The notes under the pieces were generated by a model. The model did not search any database and was not told where the DNA came from. It worked only from the letters and a program-made list of their open reading frames with translations. A DNA stretch of 41,846 bases, taken from Bryobacterales bacterium. Lineage in GTDB: Bacteria; Acidobacteriota; Terriglobia; Bryobacterales; Bryobacteraceae. The translations under genes were made by a program, and so were the position numbers. Numbering within the stretch: position 1 is the first letter of the stretch; each line of letters starts with the position of its first letter. The stretch is taken from contig JAEUQF010000387.1 in assembly GCA_016789745.1 (NCBI GenBank), positions 1-41,846 of the forward strand. Reading direction: 5' to 3'. This document shows positions 6,954 through 16,453 of this stretch, one piece after another.

Positions 6954-7448
6954 ATGGAAAATGCAGCCGCCCAGCCCGGTGCTCCCCCGGTCCCGAATGG
7001 GACGCACAAAGGGAGCGTCGACAGTGCGGGCCGGCTGTTTATCCCGGCGAAGTTGCAGGCATACCTGACGACGGATTTGCAGGCCACGAGAGTATTCGTG
7101 AGCACGATGGATAGGAAGCACGCGCAGATCTGGACGTTGCCGGCGTGGGAGGCGAGGAAGAAGAAGATGTTGGAGGGCGCGGTGGGAGCCGCGCAAAAGA
7201 ACGCGGTAGCGGACGTTATTCTGCGAACGCAGTATTTCGGCGAAGACGTCGAGATCAAGGCGGGGCGGATTACCCTGCCGACCAACATGAGGCGGGATTT
7301 GAAGTTGGAGAACTGCCCAACGCATCTGGTGGCCACCGATCACGGCGTGGTTACAGTGTACACGGAAGAATCGATGGCTGCGCGGTTGGCGGCGGCAGAG
7401 ACGGATTACGACGGGAAGCTGGATTTGATCGCGGATCTGCTGAGTTAG
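6954..7448 (+). CDS. mraZ: Division/cell wall cluster transcriptional regulator MraZ
   Basis: 164 residues with the two tandem AbrB/SpoVT-like half-domains of MraZ: DSAGRLFIPAKL at 23-34 and IKAGRITLPTNMRRDL at 101-116. The AGRLxIP and AGRITLP repeats are diagnostic. MraZ forms a ring and binds repeats in the promoter of its own cluster, acting as a repressor in E. coli. The protein is somewhat longer than the usual 143-152 residues because of a proline-rich N-terminal extension of about 17 residues. ATG 6954 has only a weak upstream ribosome site. It is the first gene of the dcw cluster; rsmH starts 10 bases after its stop. Confidence 0.9.
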   Translation: MENAAAQPGAPPVPNGTHKGSVDSAGRLFIPAKLQAYLTTDLQATRVFVSTMDRKHAQIWTLPAWEARKKKMLEGAVGAAQKNAVADVILRTQYFGEDVEIKAGRITLPTNMRRDLKLENCPTHLVATDHGVVTVYTEESMAARLAAAETDYDGKLDLIADLLS

Positions 7449-7458
7449 GGGATATGGG

Positions 7459-8355
7459 ATGGCGCCATTTCATGTACCCGTGCTCAGCAGACAAGTGTTG
7501 GAGCACATTGCGGTGCGGCCTGAGAAGGTTTATCTGGACTGTACCGCGGGACTCGGGGGCCACGTTGGACAAGTTGCACAGCAGCTGACAACGGGGCACG
7601 TGATCGCCAATGATCGGGATGCGGAGTCGTTGGAACTGGCGAAGGAGAATACACGCCAGTGGGCCGATCGCATCTGGTATCACCACGGACCGTTTTCGCG
7701 CCTGGGAGAGGCGCTGGCCGTGAATGGTGGTCGAAAAGTTAGTGGATTGCTGGCGGATCTGGGAGTAAGCCGATACCAGTTAACGGAAGCAGAGAGAGGC
7801 TTCTCCCTGCAGTCGGACGGGCCCTTAGACATGCGGATGGACCGCGGCGTGGGTCAGTCGGCTGCCGAGATTTTAAACTACTCGTCTGAGCGAGAACTGG
7901 CTGATTTGATTTATCAGCTTGGAGAAGAAAGGAGGGCACGACGGATCACTAGAGCCCTCATCCGGGCGCGGCCCCTGCGGTCGACGGGACATGTGGCTCG
8001 TGTGATTGAAGAGGCCGTGCCGAGGATGGGGAAGTTGCATCCGGCGACGTTGACCTTCATGGCAATTCGTCGTGCCGTCAATGACGAGGTAGAGGAATTG
8101 GAGAGTTTGCTGCGGAGCTTGCCGCGGCTGGTGGAATCGGGTGGCCGTTGCGTGATCCTGACGTTCATGTCACTCGAAGATAGGCAGGTAAAGCAGGGGT
8201 TTCAGCGTCTGGCGAAGGAAGGCAAGGCGCGGATCCTCACCAAGCATGTGGTGACGCCGGATGACGAAGAGATCCGGGCCAACCCGTTAAGCCGCAGTGC
8301 CAAGCTGCGGTGTATCGAGATGGTTTCGGAGGAAGCCGAGCCGGTAGGGGATTAG
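7459..8355 (+). CDS. rsmH: 16S rRNA (cytosine(1402)-N(4))-methyltransferase RsmH
   Basis: 298 residues, close to the usual length of about 310. RsmH (MraW) methylates N4 of C1402 in the ribosomal decoding centre, using S-adenosylmethionine. HVPVL at the N-terminus, the SAM loop LDCTAGLGGH at 26-35, GLLADLGVS at 96-104 and the GFSLQSDGPLDMRMD signature at 114-128 are all present. The C-terminal part has SRSAKLR, as expected. The second position in dcw clusters is standard. Start ATG 7459 follows AGGGGAT. Confidence 0.95.
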   Translation: MAPFHVPVLSRQVLEHIAVRPEKVYLDCTAGLGGHVGQVAQQLTTGHVIANDRDAESLELAKENTRQWADRIWYHHGPFSRLGEALAVNGGRKVSGLLADLGVSRYQLTEAERGFSLQSDGPLDMRMDRGVGQSAAEILNYSSERELADLIYQLGEERRARRITRALIRARPLRSTGHVARVIEEAVPRMGKLHPATLTFMAIRRAVNDEVEELESLLRSLPRLVESGGRCVILTFMSLEDRQVKQGFQRLAKEGKARILTKHVVTPDDEEIRANPLSRSAKLRCIEMVSEEAEPVGD

Positions 8356-8416
8356 GGGGCGTTTTCGCGGATTGCCACCCGTGGAAATGCGGTTGTTTGA
8401 GAGAGAAAGGAACGAC

Positions 8417-9016
8417 ATGGCTACGTCGGTAACGTGGTTTGACCGCTTGTTGGGGGGGAAGAGCGGCGTCGAGACGCATGCCGGGCAAATGGCAGAAGCA
8501 GAAGCCCGGCGGGGGTCCGACAACCGGCTCCGACCCTTCCCGAATGAAGACGTCCATTTCTTCACGAAGCGGATTGATAACAGCCGGGTGATCCGGCAGG
8601 AAGACCCGCAGGCGCCGCGCACCTGCTGGAAGATGATTGGCGGCGCGAGTGCGTCGGCAGCCTTGCTGATTTGCATGATGCTGCCGAGCGGATACCGGCT
8701 GATGGCTGGTTATCAGATTGAAGAGTTGAAGAAAGAGCGCGAAAAGCTGGAGCGTTCCAAGGCCGAGTTGGAACTGGAAGAAGCCAAGCTGCTCAGCCCG
8801 GAACGGCTGGCACAGTTGGCCGACCTGCAGGAATTCGTGGATCCGCATCCCAGCCGGATCGTGCACTTGAGTGAGAAGTCCGATGTGACGGTAGCCATGC
8901 GGCGTACCCCGGCGACCCCCGCGCCGGTTGCGGTGCGTCCGTCCACTCCCGTTGTGCAGCAACCGACCGCCGAGCCGGCTGACGCAGCCGAGACTTCGGT
9001 GGAGATCCCTCAGTAA
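8417..9016 (+). CDS. ftsL: FtsL-like cell division protein, elongated
   Basis: 199 residues from ATG 8417, which has a strong AAAGGAA (8406-8412) at proper spacing; upstream in-frame ATGs at 8372 and 8387 lack one. Layout: a charged cytoplasmic N-terminus of about 70 residues, one transmembrane helix at about 73-92, a heptad-like coiled coil at about 99-125 (EELKKEREKLERSKAELELEE), then LLSPERLAQLA, a typical FtsL ending. After it comes a proline/alanine-rich tail (about 160-199). FtsL in a complex with FtsB and FtsQ activates FtsWI. Position between rsmH and ftsI is decisive, as FtsL sequences are poorly conserved. Both the N-terminus and the tail are longer than in usual FtsL of about 100-130 residues. 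Confidence 0.8.
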   Translation: MATSVTWFDRLLGGKSGVETHAGQMAEAEARRGSDNRLRPFPNEDVHFFTKRIDNSRVIRQEDPQAPRTCWKMIGGASASAALLICMMLPSGYRLMAGYQIEELKKEREKLERSKAELELEEAKLLSPERLAQLADLQEFVDPHPSRIVHLSEKSDVTVAMRRTPATPAPVAVRPSTPVVQQPTAEPADAAETSVEIPQ

Positions 9017-9064
9017 GCGAGAACGGGCGCGCCGCCTTCCCCCACCGGCGCGCCCGGCACTACC

Positions 9065-11101
9065 ATGCAAACAGGGACGCCCTACTCCTGGGGACCGCAG
9101 GAGCCACACCTCGACGAGAAGACAGTCCGCCGCTTGCGGAACCTGGCCAGGTTCGGCCTTTTTTGGGCCTTGGCGATTGTGCTTCGCTTGATCCAACTGC
9201 AGATCCTCTCCCGCGACGCCTATCTGGAGACCGCCAAATCGCAGCAGGAGCGCGTACTGGAAGTACACGCGCCGCGCGGCACCATCTACACACGTAACGG
9301 CGAGACGCTGGCCATGAGCACGGCAATGCCTAGCATTGTCGTCAACCCGATGCTGGTGAAGAGTCCGGAACTGACTGCCGGGCTGCTGGCAGGCGTGCTC
9401 GACATCAAGCCGGAGGAACTCCAGGCGAAGATCCAGGACGCGAAGGTGCACCGGCGCGGCTTCATGTGGGTGAAGCGGCTGGTGAGCAGCGCCGAACTGG
9501 AGCGTGTCAAAGCCCTGCGCCTGGTGGGCGTGGAGTGGCGCGACGAATCGGCGCGCTTCTATCCTAAGGGCGCTACGGCCGCGCATGTGCTGGGCGGCGT
9601 CAACCACCTGGAGGCCGGCAACGGCGGCGTCGAACTGGCACTGAACGACGAACTGGAAGGCATTCCAGGCTCCGTGCAGATGCTGCTGGATCCCAAAGAC
9701 CACTCCTACTCCTCCACCATTGAAACGCGTCCGCAGCCCGGCAAAGCGCTGTGGCTGACCATCGATGAGCGCCTCCAGTACGTGGCCGAGCAAGCCCTGG
9801 CGAAGGCCGCCGATGGCTGCAATTGCAAAACCGGCAGCGTCGTTGTGATGGACCCGCGCAACGGCGACATCCTGGCCATGGCCAGCTATCCCACCTACAA
9901 TCCCAACGAGCCGCTGCCTAAGGACGGCGATCTTTCCCCCCGCCTGAATAACGCCATCTCGGCACCGTTTGAACCCGGCAGCGTGTGGAAAGTGATCACG
10001 TTGGCCACCGGCCTGGAGAAGACCAGCCTGGGGCCGGACACTCCCATCAACTGCCTGGGCGGTACCATCACGCTGCACGGTCGCACCATCCACGAAGCCA
10101 AGAACGGGTACGGCTACATTCCGATGCGCATGGTGTTGGCGAAGTCCAGCAACGTCGGCGCCATCCAGGTGGCGCTGGAAGTGCAACGCAGGGCCGGCAA
10201 CGAAACGCTCTACGACTACATTCTGCGCTTTGGTTTCTCGAAGAAGACGGGCATTGATCTGCCTGCCGAAGACCCCGGCATCGTGCATCCGCCGCGCAAG
10301 TGGAGCGGTACATCCATCGGGTCCATCGCGATGGGCCACGAAGTGACCGCGACCACGCTGCAGTTGGCGCAGGCCGCCTCCGTCATCGCCAACAACGGGC
10401 GCATGGTGCGGCCGCGCATTGTGCTGCAGAAAAAGCGCGAAGGCGAACCGCTGGAGATTGCCCCGGTGGTCATGGGCGACCAGGTGATCAGCCAGCGTAA
10501 CGCCGACCGTATGCGCGAAATGATGGGCGACGTGGTGAAGAAGGGCGGCACCGGCACGGCCGCCGCGGTGGATGGCTACGATGTCGGCGGCAAGACAGGC
10601 TCGGCACAGATCTGGGATCCGAAGGCACGCAACTACTCGCACAAGTACAACGCGTCGTTCCTGGGCATGGTGCCGTTGAACAAGCCCCAGTTGGTGATCG
10701 TGGTGACGTTGAACGGGTCGGCGTTGTATGGCGGCGTCGTGGGTGCTCCGGTGTTCCACCAGATTGCCTCGGCGGCGCTGCGGCTGATGGACGTGCGGCG
10801 CGACTATGATCTGCCGATGTTGGCGGACAACGAAGTGGAGAAGCCGAAGCCTGTGGAGGTGGAGGCGATGAACGATGCGGCGGTGCCGCCGCCGGTGGAA
10901 GTGATCACCGCGGACCATCTGGCTTATCTCAACCCAGCGCCGAACCTGATGGGCAAGACGCTGCCGGTGGTGCTGAGCGAGACGGCCGCGGCGGGGATAT
11001 TAGTGGACACGAAGGGAAGCGGCATTGTGCGCCGCCAGAACCCAGCGCCCGGCGCGCCGATGCAGCCAGGCGAGCGGATCCTGTTGGAGTTTGCGCGTTA
11101 G
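9065..11101 (+). CDS. ftsI: Septal peptidoglycan transpeptidase (class B PBP, FtsI/SpoVD-like) with PASTA domain
   Basis: 678 residues. A membrane anchor lies at about 29-47, then a PBP dimerisation domain with the HAPRGTIYTRNGE signature at 68-80. The transpeptidase domain has SVWK at 306-309 (acyl-enzyme serine 306), SSN at 361-363 and KTG at 510-512, so the active site is intact. The C-terminal 70 residues or so look like a PASTA domain, as in SpoVD and in actinobacterial and firmicute PBPs, rather than E. coli FtsI. The enzyme cross-links septal peptidoglycan together with FtsW. It sits between ftsL and murE, and the murE start follows eight bases after its stop region. Confidence 0.93.
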   Translation: MQTGTPYSWGPQEPHLDEKTVRRLRNLARFGLFWALAIVLRLIQLQILSRDAYLETAKSQQERVLEVHAPRGTIYTRNGETLAMSTAMPSIVVNPMLVKSPELTAGLLAGVLDIKPEELQAKIQDAKVHRRGFMWVKRLVSSAELERVKALRLVGVEWRDESARFYPKGATAAHVLGGVNHLEAGNGGVELALNDELEGIPGSVQMLLDPKDHSYSSTIETRPQPGKALWLTIDERLQYVAEQALAKAADGCNCKTGSVVVMDPRNGDILAMASYPTYNPNEPLPKDGDLSPRLNNAISAPFEPGSVWKVITLATGLEKTSLGPDTPINCLGGTITLHGRTIHEAKNGYGYIPMRMVLAKSSNVGAIQVALEVQRRAGNETLYDYILRFGFSKKTGIDLPAEDPGIVHPPRKWSGTSIGSIAMGHEVTATTLQLAQAASVIANNGRMVRPRIVLQKKREGEPLEIAPVVMGDQVISQRNADRMREMMGDVVKKGGTGTAAAVDGYDVGGKTGSAQIWDPKARNYSHKYNASFLGMVPLNKPQLVIVVTLNGSALYGGVVGAPVFHQIASAALRLMDVRRDYDLPMLADNEVEKPKPVEVEAMNDAAVPPPVEVITADHLAYLNPAPNLMGKTLPVVLSETAAAGILVDTKGSGIVRRQNPAPGAPMQPGERILLEFAR

Positions 11102-11108
11102 GAAAGTT

Positions 11109-12593
11109 ATGCGACTCGATCAGGTTCTGAGCAACGCCGGAGTACGCGGCGGGCTGACGCCCGCTTTGGGTGCAACCGAAGTGCGCGGATTAGCGTATGA
11201 TTCGCGTAGGGTGGAAGCGGGATACGTCTTTGCGGCGTTCCCGGGGGCGAGGACGGATGGGAGGCAGTATGCGGGACAAGCTTTGGAACGGGGCGCGGTG
11301 GCAATCCTTAGCGAGCAGCAAGCGCCGCAGGGGTTTGCGGGTGCTTGGCTTCAAGTGGAGCAGGGGCGTGCGGCGCTCGCGATGGCATGCCGCAATTTCT
11401 ACGGGCCTCCGGAAACGCAACTGGCTTTTACCGGGGTTACCGGAACCAATGGAAAGACCACATTTACCTATGTAATGGAAGGCCTGCTGCGCGCCTGCGG
11501 GCGGCGCGTGGGCATTCTGGGAACCATCGGCAATGTACTGGTGGGTGAGTTCGAGCCGACGGCCAACACGACGCCGGAGTCTGTCGATCTCTACAACCTC
11601 TTCGAGCGGTTGAAGGCCAGGCAGGGCACCGACGTCGTGATGGAGGTGTCCTCCCATGCGCTGGCCCTGGGGCGCGTGCATGGCCTTGCTTTTCACACCG
11701 CCGTGTTCACCAACCTCTCGCAGGATCACCTGGATTTTCATCCCGACATGGAGCATTACTTCGGCTCCAAGACCAAGCTATTCGGCCCGAATGGAGCGGC
11801 GGCACCGAAGTTCGCGATCACGAATTTCGACGATGCCTATGGACGGCGCATCCAACCTTCCGCGCCGACCGAACTCATCACGTATGGGTTGCAGGAAGGG
11901 GCTGCGGTGCGGGCCACCGATATCTCGCTGGGCTTTGATGGCGTCACGTACACATTGACGTGGCGGGGCAAGTCCGTGCGGGTGCACTCGCCCTTGGTGG
12001 GCGAAATCAATGTTTATAACACCCTGGCAGCCTGCGCTGCCGGGATTGCACATGGGTTTTCACTGGACATGATTGCTGCTGGAATTGCGACTTGCGAGGC
12101 TGTGCCAGGGCGTTTTGAACGCGTGGATGAAGGGCAGCCGTTTCTTGTGGTGGTGGATTATGCGCATACGCCGGATGCGTTGCGCAATGCCATTGGGGTG
12201 GCTCGCTCGTTGAAGCCGAAGCGGGTGATCACGGTGTTTGGCTGCGGCGGAGATCGCGACCGGTCGAAGCGCCCCCTGATGGGCTCGGCGGCGGCGGAGT
12301 TGAGCGACTACGTCGTGCTCACGTCCGACAATCCGCGTTCGGAGGATCCGCTGCATATCCTGACCGATGCGATGGTGGGCCTGCAGCGCCACGACACGCC
12401 GTATGCGGTGGAAGTAGACCGCACCAAGGCAGTGTTGAAGGCGATGCGGCAGGCCCGTACCGGAGACCTGGTGCTCATTGCCGGCAAGGGCCATGAGACC
12501 TACCAGATTCTGAAGGACGAGACCATTCATTTCGATGACCGGGAAGTGGCGCGCACCGTGCTGCGCGAAGTGGGATTTGGGAAAGGCAGATAG
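11109..12593 (+). CDS. murE: UDP-MurNAc-tripeptide synthetase MurE, meso-diaminopimelate adding
   Basis: 494 residues, the normal length. MurE adds the third stem-peptide residue to UDP-MurNAc-L-Ala-D-Glu using ATP. The ATP loop GTNGKTT is at 112-118, the SSHAL segment at 181-185, and DNPR at 407-410; the last is the established signature for meso-diaminopimelate rather than lysine. ATG 11109 is chosen because AGGAAAG precedes it and because the longer frame from 11025 runs inside ftsI. The 3' end overlaps the murF GTG by one base (TAGTG), suggesting translational coupling. Confidence 0.95.
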   Translation: MRLDQVLSNAGVRGGLTPALGATEVRGLAYDSRRVEAGYVFAAFPGARTDGRQYAGQALERGAVAILSEQQAPQGFAGAWLQVEQGRAALAMACRNFYGPPETQLAFTGVTGTNGKTTFTYVMEGLLRACGRRVGILGTIGNVLVGEFEPTANTTPESVDLYNLFERLKARQGTDVVMEVSSHALALGRVHGLAFHTAVFTNLSQDHLDFHPDMEHYFGSKTKLFGPNGAAAPKFAITNFDDAYGRRIQPSAPTELITYGLQEGAAVRATDISLGFDGVTYTLTWRGKSVRVHSPLVGEINVYNTLAACAAGIAHGFSLDMIAAGIATCEAVPGRFERVDEGQPFLVVVDYAHTPDALRNAIGVARSLKPKRVITVFGCGGDRDRSKRPLMGSAAAELSDYVVLTSDNPRSEDPLHILTDAMVGLQRHDTPYAVEVDRTKAVLKAMRQARTGDLVLIAGKGHETYQILKDETIHFDDREVARTVLREVGFGKGR

Positions 12594-13942
12594 TGAAGGC
12601 GACGCTCACACAGATAACGGCGGCGTTGGGGCTGGCACAGCCGGTGCCTTCTTCGGAAGTGACCGGCTGGAGCATCGACTCGCGTACGTTGTCCCCGGGA
12701 GACGTCTTTTTCGCATTGCGGGGGCCGAATCACGATGGACACCGGTATATCGGTGAAGTGATTGGGCGGGGCGCAGCGGCGGCTGTTGTGGACCATGTCC
12801 CGCAAGGGGCGGATCCATCATGGCCGCTGCTGCTGGTGAACGATACCGAGCGCGCGCTGGAGAAACTGGGGCGCTGGGCGCGCACCAAACTTCGCGCGGA
12901 CATCATCGGGCTGACCGGTAGCGCGGGCAAAACCACCAGTAAGGAGACGATTGCGTCGCTGTTGGCGACCAAACTCCGCACCGGCAAGAACGGCGGCAAT
13001 CTCAACAATCACCTGGGCGTGCCGCTGTCTCTCTTGCGGCTGGAAGAAGACCTGGACGTCGCGGTGCTGGAGATGGGCATGAACCACGCCGGTGAGATTG
13101 CGCACCTGGCCAGCGTGGCGAAACCGCGAGTCGGTGTGGTAACCAACGTCGGGTACGCGCACATCGAGAATTTCGATTCCATAGAAGGCATCGCGTCGGC
13201 CAAGCGGGAACTGATCGATGCACTGCCCGATGATGGCGTGGCGGTCTTGAATGCCGATGACGTGCGCGTGGCGCGCTTCCGGGAAATGTTCGCGGGCCAG
13301 GTGGTGACATTTGGCTTGAGCGAAGGCGCCGATGTGCGCGCCACCGCCGTAACCTACACCGAAACGGGCGCACGCTTCGTGGTGGACAGCGTCGAGTTCG
13401 AGAGCGGCCTGCCAGGGCGCCACGGAGTTTTGAACGTACTTTGCGGGATTGCAGTAGCGGGGCTGTATGGCATTGCGTCAACGGATCTGCGCAATGCCAT
13501 ACGAGCCCTGGAACCGGGCGCCATGCGCGGCCGGCGGTTTCATCAGGACGGTATCTTGCACATCAACGATTGCTACAACAGCAATCCGGACGCGGCCCGC
13601 GCGATGGTGGATCTGCTGGCGGACACGCCGGCCCGCCGCCGCATTGCCGTGCTGGGCGAGATGCTGGAGTTGGGTACCTGGTCGAACGAACTTCACCGCG
13701 ACTTGGGCGCTTATACGGCCCGCGCGGGGATCGATGTGCTCGTTGGGATACGCGGCGCTGCCAAGCATGCTGTGGATGGAGCAGTGGAAGCAGACATTTC
13801 AGGCGGCGCCGCGTACTTTTTTGTAACTCCCACCGAAGCTGGAGAGTGGTTAAAAGGGCAGGCCCAGGCCGGGGATGCGATCCTCTGGAAAGGGTCCCGC
13901 GGAACACGCGTGGAACAGGCTCTGGAAAGGTTCCTCGGGTAA
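12593..13942 (+). CDS. murF: UDP-MurNAc-tripeptide:D-Ala-D-Ala ligase MurF
   Basis: 449 residues. MurF joins D-Ala-D-Ala to UDP-MurNAc-tripeptide, completing the pentapeptide precursor. Visible motifs are SIDSRTLSPGDVFFAL at 27-42, the ATP loop GSAGKTTSKE at 109-118, EMGMNHAGEI, and the C-terminal NDCYNSNPDA signature. The start is GTG at 12593, sharing its first base with the murE stop. The stop is four bases before the mraY start. Confidence 0.95.
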   Translation: MKATLTQITAALGLAQPVPSSEVTGWSIDSRTLSPGDVFFALRGPNHDGHRYIGEVIGRGAAAAVVDHVPQGADPSWPLLLVNDTERALEKLGRWARTKLRADIIGLTGSAGKTTSKETIASLLATKLRTGKNGGNLNNHLGVPLSLLRLEEDLDVAVLEMGMNHAGEIAHLASVAKPRVGVVTNVGYAHIENFDSIEGIASAKRELIDALPDDGVAVLNADDVRVARFREMFAGQVVTFGLSEGADVRATAVTYTETGARFVVDSVEFESGLPGRHGVLNVLCGIAVAGLYGIASTDLRNAIRALEPGAMRGRRFHQDGILHINDCYNSNPDAARAMVDLLADTPARRRIAVLGEMLELGTWSNELHRDLGAYTARAGIDVLVGIRGAAKHAVDGAVEADISGGAAYFFVTPTEAGEWLKGQAQAGDAILWKGSRGTRVEQALERFLG

Positions 13943-13946
13943 GCGG

Positions 13947-15080
13947 ATGCTCTACTGGCTGTTGTATGAAGTGGCGTCGCCGCACATTGGTGTGTTGCGC
14001 CTGTTCGGGTATGTGACGTTTCGAACCGCGGTGGCCAGTTTGACGGCGCTGCTGCTGGGAATCCTGCTCGGTCCGTGGATGATCCGCAAACTGAAAGACC
14101 TGCAGATCGGCCAGCACATTCGGGAAGATGGGCCGAAGTCGCATCAGAAGAAAGCCGGTACGCCCACCATGGGCGGGCTCTTGATCGTGGTGTCCGTGCT
14201 GGTGCCGACACTGCTGTTCACGAATCTGACCAACCCCTATGTATGGGTGGCGCTGTTTGCCATGGTGGGCTTCGGGGCCATCGGCTTTTACGATGACTAC
14301 ACCAAGGTGAAGAAGATGCGGAACCTTGGGTTAACGGCACGGCAGAAGTGGTGGCTGCAGGTAGCGGCGGCCCTGGTCATCGGCTGGTTCCTGTTGCTGC
14401 TGCACGCCCGCAATCAGTATTCGACGGCCATGAATGTACCGTTCTTCAAGGATTTCCGCCCCGACCTGCTGATCGACAGCTTCCTCCACAACACGTGGAC
14501 TTATCCGCTGGCGTTCGTCGGATTCTTCGGGTTCCTGATCGTGGTGATCGTGGGGTCGGCCAATGGCGTGAACCTGGCCGATGGCTTGGATGGCCTCGCC
14601 ATCGGGCTGATGATCATTGCCTCCGGCGCCATGACGGTGCTGACCTACATGAGCGGGCATGCGCAGTTCGCCAACTACCTGGATCTGGCGCGCTTGCCGG
14701 GCGCGGCGGAATTGACGATCTTCTGCGGCGCGCTCACCGGGGCGTCGCTGGCGTTCCTTTATTACAACGCGCACCCGGCCGAGGTCTTCATGGGCGACGT
14801 CGGGTCGCTGGCGCTGGGCGGAAGCCTGGGCACCATCGCCGTGCTCATCAAACAGGAGATCCTGCTTTTGTTTGTGGGCGGCGTGTTCGTGATTGAGACT
14901 CTATCGGTGATGTTGCAGGTGGGCAGCTTCAAACTGAGAGGCAAGCGCATCTTCAAGATGGCGCCGCTGCACCATCATTTTGAAGCCATCGGATGGCATG
15001 AATCGAAGGTTATCGTTCGCTTCTGGATCGCGGGTTTAGTGATGGCGCTGTTCGCGCTGACAACGTTGAAGTTGAGGTAA
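13947..15080 (+). CDS. mraY: Phospho-MurNAc-pentapeptide transferase MraY
   Basis: 377 residues and strongly hydrophobic, consistent with the ten transmembrane helices of MraY. It transfers phospho-MurNAc-pentapeptide to undecaprenyl phosphate, making lipid I at the inner membrane face. The motifs KKAGTPTMGG, DDYTKV, the catalytic NGVNLADGLDGLA and the HHHFE loop near the C-terminus are intact. ATG 13947 is used; the longer frame begins inside murF. It lies four bases after the murF stop and eleven before murD. Confidence 0.95.
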   Translation: MLYWLLYEVASPHIGVLRLFGYVTFRTAVASLTALLLGILLGPWMIRKLKDLQIGQHIREDGPKSHQKKAGTPTMGGLLIVVSVLVPTLLFTNLTNPYVWVALFAMVGFGAIGFYDDYTKVKKMRNLGLTARQKWWLQVAAALVIGWFLLLLHARNQYSTAMNVPFFKDFRPDLLIDSFLHNTWTYPLAFVGFFGFLIVVIVGSANGVNLADGLDGLAIGLMIIASGAMTVLTYMSGHAQFANYLDLARLPGAAELTIFCGALTGASLAFLYYNAHPAEVFMGDVGSLALGGSLGTIAVLIKQEILLLFVGGVFVIETLSVMLQVGSFKLRGKRIFKMAPLHHHFEAIGWHESKVIVRFWIAGLVMALFALTTLKLR

Positions 15081-15091
15081 GCGCACACGCC

Positions 15092-16426
15092 ATGGATCTG
15101 AAGAGCTGTGTAGTACTCGTGGCGGGCTTAGGCAAATCCGGCCTGTCCGCTATCGAACTCCTGGTCGAGGAGGGCGCATCTGTGCGCGGGACCGACGCGA
15201 AGCCACTGGAACAAGTGGTAGGGGCCGGTCCCGTGCTGGATCGCCTGCAGGTGCCGTATGTTCCGTTTTCGGCCGAAAGCTTCGCGGGCGTGCAGTTGCT
15301 GGTGATGTCGCCGGGCGTGCCGCTGGATTTGCCGGAAGTCCAGGCGGCACGGCAGGCCGGCGTGCGCATCATCGGCGAAGTGGAACTCGCAGCGTGGTTC
15401 CTCAAAGGCCCGGTGATCGGCATTACCGCTTCGAACGGCAAGACAACTACCACGGCGCTCACCGGACACATCCTGAAAAACTGCGGCGTGGACGCGCAGG
15501 TGGGTGGCAATATCGGACTGCCGCCAACGGCCATGGTGAAGACATCGGCTGCGGACCGCGTGAACGTGCTGGAACTCTCCAGTTTCCAACTCGAGACGGT
15601 CGACCGCTTCCAGGCAAAGATCGCCGCCGTCCTGAACATCACGCAGAATCACCTCGACCGGCATCACACATTCGAAAATTACGTCGCGGCGAAGCGGCGT
15701 CTGTTAGAGACGCAGCCTGCCGATTCGGTGACAGTGTTGAATGCCAGTGATCCGGTGTCCACCAGCCTGGCCTACGCGGCAAAGGGAGAAATTGAGTGGT
15801 TCAGCCGGGCAGACTGGCCACTGTCGCGCGGTTGGTGGTTCGATGGCGCGCGCGTCCTTTATGACGGCCAACGGGTGATGGAGCGGCGCCAGATTCCGCT
15901 GCGCGGGCTGCATAACGTCGAGAACGTGATGGCCGCGGCGGCCTGCGCGCATCGTGCCGGGGCACCGCTCGATGGCATCGGCCCGGCGGTTGAGACATTC
16001 CCCGGAGTCGAGCATCGCATCGAGTTCGTCAGAGAGTTGCGCGGCGTCCAGTATTACAACGATTCCAAGGCAACCAGTGTTGACGCGACTCTCAAAGCCA
16101 TCGACGGCTTCGACCACGGCTTGTGGATCATACTCGGCGGCAAGGATAAGGGCAGTGACTACCGGCCCTTGATTGCGCCTCTCCAGAAGAAGGCCGCCGG
16201 CGTGTTGTTGATCGGTGCAGCGTCGAACATCATCGCCGGACAAGTCGGCGGCGAGTTATCAACAGAGCACTGTGGATTTCTGGAAAACGCTGTGGAAATC
16301 GCGGCGTCCCGTGCAAAACCGGGAGACACCGTGCTGCTGGCGCCGGCCTGCGCCAGCTACGACCAGTTCAACAACTTCGAAGAGCGTGGCCGGGCCTTCA
16401 AAACAATTGTTGGTAAACTTGTTTAA
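15092..16426 (+). CDS. murD: UDP-MurNAc-L-alanine:D-glutamate ligase MurD
   Basis: 444 residues, the standard length. MurD adds D-glutamate to UDP-MurNAc-L-alanine. The N-terminal Rossmann-like GLGKSGLSA is at 12-20, the ATP loop SNGKTT at 114-119, then ELSSFQLE and NITQNHLDRH, and the C-terminal ligase domain contains YNDSKATS and LGGKDKG. All key residues are present. The gene follows mraY and precedes ftsW by 27 bases. Confidence 0.95.
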   Translation: MDLKSCVVLVAGLGKSGLSAIELLVEEGASVRGTDAKPLEQVVGAGPVLDRLQVPYVPFSAESFAGVQLLVMSPGVPLDLPEVQAARQAGVRIIGEVELAAWFLKGPVIGITASNGKTTTTALTGHILKNCGVDAQVGGNIGLPPTAMVKTSAADRVNVLELSSFQLETVDRFQAKIAAVLNITQNHLDRHHTFENYVAAKRRLLETQPADSVTVLNASDPVSTSLAYAAKGEIEWFSRADWPLSRGWWFDGARVLYDGQRVMERRQIPLRGLHNVENVMAAAACAHRAGAPLDGIGPAVETFPGVEHRIEFVRELRGVQYYNDSKATSVDATLKAIDGFDHGLWIILGGKDKGSDYRPLIAPLQKKAAGVLLIGAASNIIAGQVGGELSTEHCGFLENAVEIAASRAKPGDTVLLAPACASYDQFNNFEERGRAFKTIVGKLV

Positions 16427-16453
16427 ATCAAATCCGGGCTGATTGGGGAGTTT

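Noticed and set aside
8237..10918. An 893-codon open frame on the minus strand opposite rsmH, ftsL and ftsI
   Set aside because: Its product is dominated by histidine, arginine, glutamine and valine with no domain, the typical reverse-frame shadow of GC-rich genes. The + strand encodes clear dcw proteins with intact motifs.
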